The translations under genes and the position numbers were made by a program. A stretch of 64,000 nucleotides of DNA from Streptomyces hygroscopicus (lineage in GTDB: Bacteria; Actinomycetota; Actinomycetes; Streptomycetales; Streptomycetaceae): the NCBI RefSeq assembly GCF_026168105.1, contig NZ_LBMW01000008.1, positions 1-64,000 on the forward strand, read 5' to 3'. The notes under the pieces were generated by a model. That model was not told the DNA's origin, did no database searches, and saw only the letters and a list, made by a program, of their open reading frames with translations. Shown here piece by piece: positions 57,446 to 64,000 of this stretch (within the stretch, counting starts at the first letter, position 1; the number at the start of each line of letters is the position of its first letter).

Positions 57446-58195
57446 TCAGCGCTGCCGCAGTGCCGGATGGTCCGCGACCACCGTGCAGCTGCCGGGGGCG
57501 ATCTCCGTGAAGCCCGCGTCCCGCACCACCGGGAGGCCCGAGGCGGTGAGTTCGTCCCAGCGGTACGGGTCGGCCGTGCGCACGGCGAGGGGGAAGCCCG
57601 CCTCGCGCCAGGACACCCGCTCTTCGTCCGGCAGCGCCCACCAGGCGAGGTGCGCGCCGTGGCCGGCCTGTGCCATGGCCTTGCCCGCCGACATCTCGAG
57701 CTGGGGATTCAGCCAGAGCACGGGGGCCGCCGGGTCCGCCTCGACGGGCGGTTCGGGGTCGTCGAGGTCCGTCCCGGACACCTGCAGCCGGGCCAGATCC
57801 TTGGGCCAGCCGTCCACCGGGACGGGCGGAAAGACGCGGACCTCCGCCGACTTGCCCATGACGGTGATCCCCGGGAGCGCCTCGGCCCGCCGCCACTCCG
57901 CGCCGCGCGCCCGTCGCACCACCTTGCGGATCCGCGCGTCCTGCCAGTCCCGCATGGCCCGGGCCCACTCACCCTCGCCTGCGGAACGCTCGTCGCTCAG
58001 GATCCCGAGCACGGCGCGAGCCGCCGTCTCCAGCGCGTCCGTACGTGCCGGAGGGGCGGCCCGCTCGATGCGGGCGACAAGCGGCAGCACGAACTGCGGG
58101 GCCTCGTCGCGCGCGGTGGGCTCGGAGCGGAAGGGGCTGTCCTGGCCGGCGCCCGGGGAGTCCGCGGACGCGGCGGGGGTCTGGTCACTGCTCAC
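57446..58195 (-). CDS. Peptidyl-tRNA hydrolase, Pth2-type domain
   Basis: 249 aa. The Pth2-like domain is at the C terminus, about residues 160-249: LNPQLEMSAGKAMAQAGHGA, VRTADPYRWDEL and VVRDAGFTEIAPGSCTVVAD. The 160-residue N-terminal part (ARIRKVVRRARGAEWRRAEA) is an actinobacterial extension of unknown role. Pth2 frees tRNA from stalled peptides; most bacteria rely on Pth1, so this one is probably accessory. The GTG start is at 58195. Confidence 0.8.
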   Translation of the reverse strand: MSSDQTPAASADSPGAGQDSPFRSEPTARDEAPQFVLPLVARIERAAPPARTDALETAARAVLGILSDERSAGEGEWARAMRDWQDARIRKVVRRARGAEWRRAEALPGITVMGKSAEVRVFPPVPVDGWPKDLARLQVSGTDLDDPEPPVEADPAAPVLWLNPQLEMSAGKAMAQAGHGAHLAWWALPDEERVSWREAGFPLAVRTADPYRWDELTASGLPVVRDAGFTEIAPGSCTVVADHPALRQR

Positions 58196-58276
58196 GACGT
58201 CCAGTCTGCCAGGCGGGACGAGGGCGCCTTCCTGGCATGCGCCCGGCCTCGGGAGCGGTGATGCGACCGACCGGTT

Positions 58277-59092
58277 TCACGCCAGATGGCCGATTCTGCG
58301 GCCCTCCGGAGTTCTGGCGTACTCGGCCGCGGCGAGTACCGAGGCCATCAGTTCGGAGTCGAGGGCGGCCCCGTCGGCGAGGCGGGTGGCCGCGGCGTGG
58401 GCGTTGAGCAGGAGCTTGGTGACGCGCAGGGCGGCGGGGGAACGGCGCAGGACCGGTTTGGCCCAGGCCATCACCGCCGTGTCGAGGTCCTGTTCGGGGA
58501 CGACGTTCTGCAGGACGGACAGGCTCCGGGCCTCCTGCGCGGAGAAGGCACGGCTGGTCAGTACGAGTTCCCGGACCCGTGCCGCGCCCACCTCGTTGAG
58601 GAGCCGGGGCAGCAGGCCGCCCCAGGCGGTGGGCAGGCCGAGGGCGAGCTCGGGCAGCCGGAAGGTCGCCGTGTCGGCTCCGACCCTGAGGTCGCAGGCG
58701 AGGGCGAGGGCGAGTCCGGCGCCGATGGCCTTGCCCTGGATACGGGCGATGGTGACGGCCGGATTGTCGGTCAGGGCTTCGCAGACGCGGCGGGCCTTGG
58801 TCCCGGAGGCGCGGATGCCGGAGCCGGTGGGGTCCTCGGCCAGATGCCCGGCGAACTCGGTGCGGTCGCCCCCGAGGCAGAAGTCCGGCCCGGCGCCGGA
58901 GAGCACGATGACCCGGGTGTCCGCATCCTGTGCGTCGAGGACGGCGAGCAGTTCGTCCAGAAGCGTGTCGGTGACAGCGTTGCCCAGGTCGGGGATGTTC
59001 AGCTCGATGAACAGCAGGGGGCCCTGCCGGCCGGTCCGCAGCGCCTCGAGGGTCCGGCCGGTGTCGGTGGCCGTGAGCGGCAGGACGGTCAT
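58277..59092 (-). CDS. Enoyl-CoA hydratase/isomerase family protein in the conservon operon
   Basis: 271 aa crotonase-fold protein. LSGAGPDFCLGGDRTEFAGH and IQGKAIGAGLALALACDLRV form the oxyanion hole. The glutamate usually following the second motif region is in FRLPELALGLPTAWGGLLPR. Its ATG overlaps the P450 stop by 4 bp (ATGA), so the two are translated together. It is the last gene of the conservon-P450 operon, and suggests that the P450s act on a CoA-linked or acyl substrate; that is inferred. Confidence 0.85.
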   Translation of the reverse strand: MTVLPLTATDTGRTLEALRTGRQGPLLFIELNIPDLGNAVTDTLLDELLAVLDAQDADTRVIVLSGAGPDFCLGGDRTEFAGHLAEDPTGSGIRASGTKARRVCEALTDNPAVTIARIQGKAIGAGLALALACDLRVGADTATFRLPELALGLPTAWGGLLPRLLNEVGAARVRELVLTSRAFSAQEARSLSVLQNVVPEQDLDTAVMAWAKPVLRRSPAALRVTKLLLNAHAAATRLADGAALDSELMASVLAAAEYARTPEGRRIGHLA

Positions 59093-60351
59093 GTCGTCAC
59101 TTTCAGGGAGGTCACGCGCCGGAAGACCATGCGGGGCGCGTAGGTGGGGGCGGTGAGGGGGGTGAGGGTCGGGAATCGTTTCAGCAGGTGCGACAGCAGC
59201 GTTCGGGCTTCCAGGCGGGCGAGGGCCGCGCCGAGGCAGTAGTGGGCTCCGCCGCCGAAGGTCAGGTGGCTGCCGTTGCGGAGGATGTCGAAGGCGTGGG
59301 GGTTCTCGTTGCGGCGGGGGTCGTGATTTGCGGCGCCGTACAGGATGTGGACCACGGTGTCCTTCGCGAGGGGAACCCCCGCAAGGACGGTGTCGTCGGC
59401 GGCGATGCGGGTGTTGAGGTGGATCGGCGGGTCGTAGCGCAGTGCCTCGTCGATCGCGTCGTCGATGTGCTCGGGGTGGTGGCGCAACCACCTCCACCGG
59501 GACGGGTCCTCCAGCAGGAGCCATACGGCGACGGAGAGCAGGGTCGCCGTGGTCTCCAGCGAGGCGATGGTGACGAACATCGCCAGGTAGTAGAGGACGT
59601 GGTCCGCGGCCGCCCGGTCGTCGGGCAACCGGGCGTCCCAGTACTGGATCCAGCCCGAGAGGACGTCGTTGCCGGGACGGGCGCGGCGCTGCCGCACGAG
59701 CTCCGTGAAGAAGGCCCGCAACTGGACCGTGGCCGCCGCGGAGACCCCGAGTTCGCTGCGGGTGGGCAGCAACTCCTGTGCGTGGACCTGGCGATGGGTG
59801 ATGTCCAGGATGTGCGCGTAGTTCTCCTCGGCGATGCCGAGCCAGTGTCCGATGGTGCGGATGGGCAGTTGCTCGCTGACCGTGGTGACGAAGTCGGCCT
59901 CGCCCCGGGCGCGCAGGCCCTCCTCCAGGGCGTCGAGGAGCCGGGTGACATGGTCCTCGACGTCGGGTTGTAACGCTTCGAGCGTCTCGCGGTCGAAGAG
60001 GTTGCCGAGGCCGCGCCGTTGTCCGGTGTGGGCCGACGCGTTGAGGCGGGAGAGGGTGTGGCTCATCTCCTGGGTGGCGACGTCCTGCCAGCGCTCGGGG
60101 TCGGGCTGGCGCTCCTGCCAGGCGACATCGGGCACCAGCCAGTTCCTGCCGCGCAGGACCTGGCTGCATGCCTCGAAGCCGGTGACGAAGTATCCGCCCC
60201 AGGGAGCGGGGACGACGTCGCCCATGGAGCGCAGCTCTTCCCAGAGAGGTTGGGGGTGTGTCCGTCCTTCGAGGGAACGCAGGCGCCGGAGGACTGAGAT
60301 GACGGCGCGGCGGTCGATGGTGATGCCGCCTATGTCGTCAACAGCGGTCAC
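59089..60351 (-). CDS. Cytochrome P450 (canonical)
   Basis: 420 aa, soluble bacterial class. The heme loop is FGGGAHYCLGAALARLEA with Cys372; the K-helix ExxR is EALR in DEALRYDPP; the I-helix has SLETTATLL with the acid-threonine pair. It needs ferredoxin and reductase partners not encoded here. The GTG at 60351 has AAGGAG 6 bases upstream. It lies 102 bp downstream of the second P450 and is coupled to the enoyl-CoA hydratase. Confidence 0.93.
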   Translation of the reverse strand: MTAVDDIGGITIDRRAVISVLRRLRSLEGRTHPQPLWEELRSMGDVVPAPWGGYFVTGFEACSQVLRGRNWLVPDVAWQERQPDPERWQDVATQEMSHTLSRLNASAHTGQRRGLGNLFDRETLEALQPDVEDHVTRLLDALEEGLRARGEADFVTTVSEQLPIRTIGHWLGIAEENYAHILDITHRQVHAQELLPTRSELGVSAAATVQLRAFFTELVRQRRARPGNDVLSGWIQYWDARLPDDRAAADHVLYYLAMFVTIASLETTATLLSVAVWLLLEDPSRWRWLRHHPEHIDDAIDEALRYDPPIHLNTRIAADDTVLAGVPLAKDTVVHILYGAANHDPRRNENPHAFDILRNGSHLTFGGGAHYCLGAALARLEARTLLSHLLKRFPTLTPLTAPTYAPRMVFRRVTSLKVTT

Positions 60352-60453
60352 GCGGAGCTCCTTCGGCCGGGCGTTACCGGTACCGCGAAAAACTACCCTT
60401 CACTCGCCTGGCATCATGCGCCACAGTGTGTTGCTCCTGTCACATTCTGTTTC

Positions 60454-61827
60454 TCATACGCGGAACAAATCGATGACGCTGCTCCAAAAGCCCCTCTTGG
60501 CCGGTTTCGACTCGCCGCGGGCGGCCGGTGCGGCGGGCGGCCGGGGCGGTTCCGCTGCCTGGGGCCGGGCGGCCGGTGCGGTCGGCGTGACCGGGGAATG
60601 GAACGCCGCCACCCGGGTGCCCGGGGTCGGAGTGAAGCGCACGGGCAGCGAGGCCAGGGCGCGATGGAAGGGACCGGGCCGCCACTGGAGTTCCTCCTCG
60701 GGGACCCCGAGGGTGAGGTCCGGCAGCGCGTTCAGGAGGGCCTCGATCGCGGTGAGGGCGATGACCTGGGCCGGGGACTTCGCGGGGCAGGCGTGCGGGC
60801 CGGCGCCCCAGGCGAGGTGGGCGCCCTTGCTGCGCGACTGACGGGCGTCCTTGAGGGCGGGATCGTTGTTGGCGGCGGCGAAGCTGATGACCAGAGGGGT
60901 ATTGGCGTCGACGTGGACGCCGCCGAGATCGATGTCGTGAAGGGGGAAGTGGGTGGCGTAGTTGGCTATGGGCGGGTTGTTCCACAGGACGTGGTCCAGG
61001 GCCTCCTCCGTGAGCATCCCGGCGCCGCGGGCCGCTGAACCGGTGGTCAGCAGGAGGAGCAGGGCGCTGCCGATGAGGTTGCGCTCGGGCTCGACGCCGG
61101 CCCCCATCAGCATGACGAGCTGGTCCTTGAGTTCCTCGTCGTTCAGTCCGGCCGGATGCTGGATGAGCCAGGAGGTGACATCGTCGCCGGGCTCACGGCG
61201 CTTGAGCCTGATCAACTCCATGAGGCACTTGGTGAGTTCCTCGTTGGCCCGCAGCGCGTCCTTGCCGTCGAAGATGGCGGACATCGAACCGGTGAGCCGG
61301 TCGCCGATGTCGGCCGGGCAGCCGAAGAGCCGGTTGAACAGCAGCAGCGGGAGGAGTTTGGCGTAGTCGTTGAGGAGGTCCGCACGCCCGCGTTCGCTGA
61401 ACTGGTCGATGAGGAAGGCGGCGATGGGCTCCACATCGCGGCGGATCCGGCCGATGTTGAGCCGTTCGAGGCTGTCGGTGACCGCCTTGCGCAGCCGCAG
61501 GTGCACGGAGCCGTCCGTGAACAGGCAGTTGGGCCGGTAGGCCATCATCGGCAGCACCGGGCTGTCGAGGGCTATCCGGCCCTCGTTGAGTGCCTTCCAG
61601 CGGCGGGGGTCCCGGCTGAAGTCCGTGGTGTTCTGCAGTACTTTCAGCGCAGCCTGGTAGTCGGTGACCAGGTTGGCCTCCACGCCGGGGGCGAGCTCGA
61701 CGGGTCCCGCGGGGCCGAAGGCGCGCAGCCGGTCGTACGCGCCGTTGGGGTCGGCGGCGAAGTCCTGGTTGTGCATGGGGCATTTCGCAGGGACGCTCCG
61801 GGTGGCGGCCGGTTGCTGAAATTCCAT
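60454..61827 (-). CDS. Conservon-associated cytochrome P450 lacking ExxR (CYP157-like)
   Basis: 457 aa. The heme loop WGAGPHACPAKSPAQVIA places the ligand at Cys347. At the K-helix, where nearly all P450s have ExxR, this protein has HVLW (residues 279-282, LDHVLWNNPP). The I-helix also lacks the acid-threonine pair (MGAGVEPERNLIG). CYP157 enzymes of Streptomyces conservons are known for exactly this loss, with Trp at the Arg position. A Pro/Ala-rich tail from about residue 415 ends in KRGFWSSVIDLFRV, an amphipathic end that might dock to a partner. AAGGAAG precedes the ATG. Confidence 0.92.
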   Translation of the reverse strand: MEFQQPAATRSVPAKCPMHNQDFAADPNGAYDRLRAFGPAGPVELAPGVEANLVTDYQAALKVLQNTTDFSRDPRRWKALNEGRIALDSPVLPMMAYRPNCLFTDGSVHLRLRKAVTDSLERLNIGRIRRDVEPIAAFLIDQFSERGRADLLNDYAKLLPLLLFNRLFGCPADIGDRLTGSMSAIFDGKDALRANEELTKCLMELIRLKRREPGDDVTSWLIQHPAGLNDEELKDQLVMLMGAGVEPERNLIGSALLLLLTTGSAARGAGMLTEEALDHVLWNNPPIANYATHFPLHDIDLGGVHVDANTPLVISFAAANNDPALKDARQSRSKGAHLAWGAGPHACPAKSPAQVIALTAIEALLNALPDLTLGVPEEELQWRPGPFHRALASLPVRFTPTPGTRVAAFHSPVTPTAPAARPQAAEPPRPPAAPAARGESKPAKRGFWSSVIDLFRV

Positions 61828-61887
61828 GGGTCTTCCTTTGTCTTCCCGGGCCTCGCGGCCAGGGCGGGGAGCGACTGCGGCCCGGGG

Positions 61888-62478
61888 TCAGGCCGTACGG
61901 GTGAGCAGATGCCGGACGAGGGTGATCAGAGCCTGGGCCGACGACTCTCGTCTGCGGGCGTCGCAGTACGAGACGGGGGTGTGGGGGAGCAGATCGAGTG
62001 CCTCGCGTATCTCGGTCTCCTCGAACTCGTTCTCCGAAGCGAAGGAGTTGACCGCGATGGCGTACTCGAGCCCGTACTTCTCGACGAGGTCGATGACCGG
62101 GAACGAGTCGGCCAGACGGGCGGGATCGACGATGATCAGCGCGCCCAGCGCGCCGCGGGCCATGTCCTCCCACAGCTGCATGAACCGCTGCTGACCGGGT
62201 GTGCCGAAGAGGTACAGCACCAGTTCGTCGCTGAGGGTGAGCCGCCCGAAGTCCAGGGCGACGGTGGTGGTGACCTTGTCCGGTACGCCCTGCAGGTCGT
62301 CCACATGGGCGGACGCCTGGGTCATCTTCTCCTCGGTGCGCAGCGGGGTGATCTCCGACAGTGAGCCGATGAACGTCGTCTTGCCCACGGCGAAGTGCCC
62401 CACCACGAGTATCTTCGCGGTGGTGGTCACCGCGCCCGAGACGTAGAGGGTCTCAGGCGAAACGGGTTTGGAGTCCAT
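61888..62478 (-). CDS. cvnD: Conservon Ras-like GTP/ATP-binding protein (CvnD)
   Basis: 196 aa small GTPase of the MglA/Rab-like type. P-loop GHFAVGKTT, switch-II LFGTPGQQRFMQLW, and NSFASENEF in the place of NKxD. In conservons this GTPase interacts with the CvnA-CvnB-CvnC proteins at the membrane, resembling a receptor-G-protein unit. Its start overlaps the DUF742 gene by 26 bp. Confidence 0.92.
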   Translation of the reverse strand: MDSKPVSPETLYVSGAVTTTAKILVVGHFAVGKTTFIGSLSEITPLRTEEKMTQASAHVDDLQGVPDKVTTTVALDFGRLTLSDELVLYLFGTPGQQRFMQLWEDMARGALGALIIVDPARLADSFPVIDLVEKYGLEYAIAVNSFASENEFEETEIREALDLLPHTPVSYCDARRRESSAQALITLVRHLLTRTA

Positions 62479-62827
62479 GCAGCACCTTTTCGATGAGGGC
62501 TCTGTCGGCGGCCTGGGCGGGGGGTGGCGCGGCGCGGCGCAGCAGGTGTCCCTGCTCGGCTAAGTCGGTCAGCAGGAGACGGGCCACGCCCACCGGCAGT
62601 CCCAGATGGGCGGCTACCTCGGCCACGGCCAGGTAGCCGCCGGCGCAGAGGTCCCAGATGCGCCGCACTTCGGGGCTGGCCCCCAGCGGCAGCTCCCGGT
62701 CGGGGGCCAGGGTGACCAGAGTGTGCAGCGACAGGTCGTCGGCCGAGGGCAGGCGTCTGCCGCCGGTGATGACGTAGGAGCGGACGAGTTCGCTGGAGAC
62801 CGGAGCTTCCTCGCCGTGCCCGGTCAT
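62453..62827 (-). CDS. cvnC: Conservon DUF742 protein (CvnC)
   Basis: 124 aa. SSELVRSYVITGGRRLPSAD is the DUF742 N-terminal motif; a winged-helix-like region follows (AGGYLAVAEVAAHLGLPVGV). It links the roadblock protein and the GTPase. The ATG at 62827 overlaps the preceding stop by 4 bp (ATGA). Confidence 0.9.
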   Translation of the reverse strand: MTGHGEEAPVSSELVRSYVITGGRRLPSADDLSLHTLVTLAPDRELPLGASPEVRRIWDLCAGGYLAVAEVAAHLGLPVGVARLLLTDLAEQGHLLRRAAPPPAQAADRALIEKVLHGLQTRFA

Positions 62828-63225
62828 GCGTCGGCACCGGCGCTCTGTCGCAGGGGTGTGCTCATCGCATTGCCCAGCGCCTTCACCTGCTGCTGCATAC
62901 GGATCGACATGACCTCCATATCGACGTCCAGGGCCGAGGAGACCGCCAGGTAGGCGCCACTGCCCGCAGCGATCAGGAAGATCCAGCCGCCGTCGTACTC
63001 CATGAGGGTCTGTTTCCAGATTCCCTTGCCGCTCGCCACGAAGCCGGCGACGGCACGGCTGAGGGACTGCATCGAGCTCATCGCGGCCGCGTTGGTCTCG
63101 GCGTCGTCCTGGGGGATCTCGCTGGAGCGCTCCAGAAGCAGGCCGTCGGCCGAGACGAGAATCGCATGGCGGGCGCCGCGCACCTGCAGCACGTCGTTGA
63201 GCACCCACGACAGGTCGGGCTTCAC
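62824..63225 (-). CDS. cvnB: Conservon roadblock/LC7 protein (CvnB)
   Basis: 133 aa roadblock/LC7 domain across its length (GARHAILVSADGLLLERSSE, WIFLIAAGSGAYLAVSS). Such proteins act as platform or activating partners of the small GTPase. The GTG at 63225 overlaps the sensor kinase stop by 4 bp (GTGA). Confidence 0.9.
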   Translation of the reverse strand: MKPDLSWVLNDVLQVRGARHAILVSADGLLLERSSEIPQDDAETNAAAMSSMQSLSRAVAGFVASGKGIWKQTLMEYDGGWIFLIAAGSGAYLAVSSALDVDMEVMSIRMQQQVKALGNAMSTPLRQSAGADA

Positions 63226-64000
63226 TGGTCTTGAGATCCTTCCGTGGTGGTCGTGTTGCGCCCGAGGAGCGTTCCGCGCGCGAAGGCTCCGATACGCGAC
63301 GCCGTCACCTCGCCGTCGTGCTCCGGCTCCGGCTCCTGCGCGTACGGCTCCGGCACCACCGCGACCGCGGGCCGGCGCCGGCGCTTGGGGAGGCCGCCGG
63401 GCGTCGTGCCGATGATCTGGACCGGGGCCGGCATCGGCGCGGAACGTGGTCCGGTCGCCGGCCGGCCGGTGTCTGCGAAGGCCGCGGCATCGGCCGCGGG
63501 TTCGGGGGCTTCGTTGGTCAAGAGGCTCTCCGGCAGGAGGATGACCGCCCGTACACCCCCGTACGGCGAGACGGAATCGACGGAGACCTTGAAGCCGTAC
63601 CGGGTGGCGAGGACGCCCGCCACGGCGAACCCGACCCTGGGAGGGTTGCCGAGGCTGGTGATGGAGACGGAGGTCTCCGGGCTCAGCAGTGCGGCGGCGC
63701 GGTCCTTTTCTTCCTGGCTCATGCCGAGACCGGCGTCGTCGATGATCAGGCAGATACCGGTCGGAACGGCCTGGATGTTGATCTCGACGGGGGTGCCGGG
63801 GGCGCTGTAGTTGGTGGCGTTGTCGAGGAGTTCCGCGAGGACGACCGCGACGGGCTCGACCGCCGTGCTGGTGACGGAGACATTGACCTGGGTGTGGATC
63901 TGCACCCGGTCGAAGTGCTTGATACGGCCCTGGGCGCTGCGCGCCACGTCGTACACCGAGGCGGTCGTCTCGCGGCGGCCGAGCCAGCCGCCGCACAGAG
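63222..64000 (-). CDS. cvnA: Conservon sensor histidine kinase-like protein (CvnA), 5' end outside window
   Basis: The C-terminal part of the gene; the N terminus lies beyond base 64000. The HATPase domain is visible with the N-box LAELLDNATNYS, DDAGLGMS and a GxG-like region, and PYGGVRAVILLPESLL. A 90-residue Pro/Arg-rich tail follows. CvnA proteins are membrane sensors at the head of conservons. Overlaps place cvnA, B, C and D in one coupled operon. Confidence 0.9.
   Translation of the reverse strand, partial: LCGGWLGRRETTASVYDVARSAQGRIKHFDRVQIHTQVNVSVTSTAVEPVAVVLAELLDNATNYSAPGTPVEINIQAVPTGICLIIDDAGLGMSQEEKDRAAALLSPETSVSITSLGNPPRVGFAVAGVLATRYGFKVSVDSVSPYGGVRAVILLPESLLTNEAPEPAADAAAFADTGRPATGPRSAPMPAPVQIIGTTPGGLPKRRRRPAVAVVPEPYAQEPEPEHDGEVTASRIGAFARGTLLGRNTTTTEGSQDQ

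Overview
The window is high-GC DNA with GTG starts, strong GGAGG-type ribosome binding sites and gene families typical of Streptomyces: the xylFGH/rok7B7/ngcEFG block, a conservon, an XRE-MurA fusion and coproporphyrin-pathway haem genes. From about 15.5 kb to 53 kb the order resembles what I remember of the S. coelicolor chromosome arm around SCO5998-SCO6042, so most of this is conserved core-like chromosome rather than an acquired island. I saw no tRNA or rRNA gene, CRISPR array or intact insertion sequence; the one clear mobile relic is a 164-bp MITE-like element at 38.4 kb.

1-5.4 kb: partial band-7/SPFH gene, then arginine deiminase, ornithine carbamoyltransferase and an APC permease (arginine catabolism), ending against a convergent anti-sigma-type ATPase. 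5.7-13.4 kb: a catabolic cluster for 2-aminobenzoate (anthranilate) or a similar aromatic acid by CoA-thioester chemistry: enoyl-CoA hydratase, fused FAD-monooxygenase/OYE reductase, CoA ligase, PaaX regulator, acyl-CoA dehydrogenase and RidA deaminase. Its promoters share a TGACGACAGTCA element. 13.5-17.7 kb: a membrane Ser/Thr kinase, an XRE-MurA fusion and a DUF2267 protein. 18-21 kb: aconitase behind a promoter with a MarR/PecS-type palindrome and an iron-box-like site.

22-34.6 kb: sugar uptake. A secreted GH92 mannosidase with LacI-type operators; ngcEFG (N-acetylglucosamine/diacetylchitobiose uptake) with a DasR-like box; the ROK regulator rok7B7; and the xylFGH pentose-type transporter. 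34.8-48.5 kb: dxs, an amino acid permease, the MITE, a NYN/PIN-like protein, the fadA-fadB beta-oxidation operon, RNase D, an orphan LuxR-type response regulator, DUF3000, hemE and a rhomboid protease.

49-57.4 kb: a CoA-disulfide-reductase-like flavoprotein, the haem pair cgoX(hemY)-hemQ, small secreted proteins, DUF4142, a DUF692 fusion protein and a GH16-like secreted enzyme. 57.4-64 kb: a Pth2-type hydrolase and a conservon (sensor kinase cut by the window edge, roadblock protein, DUF742 protein, Ras-like GTPase) followed by two P450s and an enoyl-CoA hydratase. One of the P450s lacks the K-helix ExxR motif.
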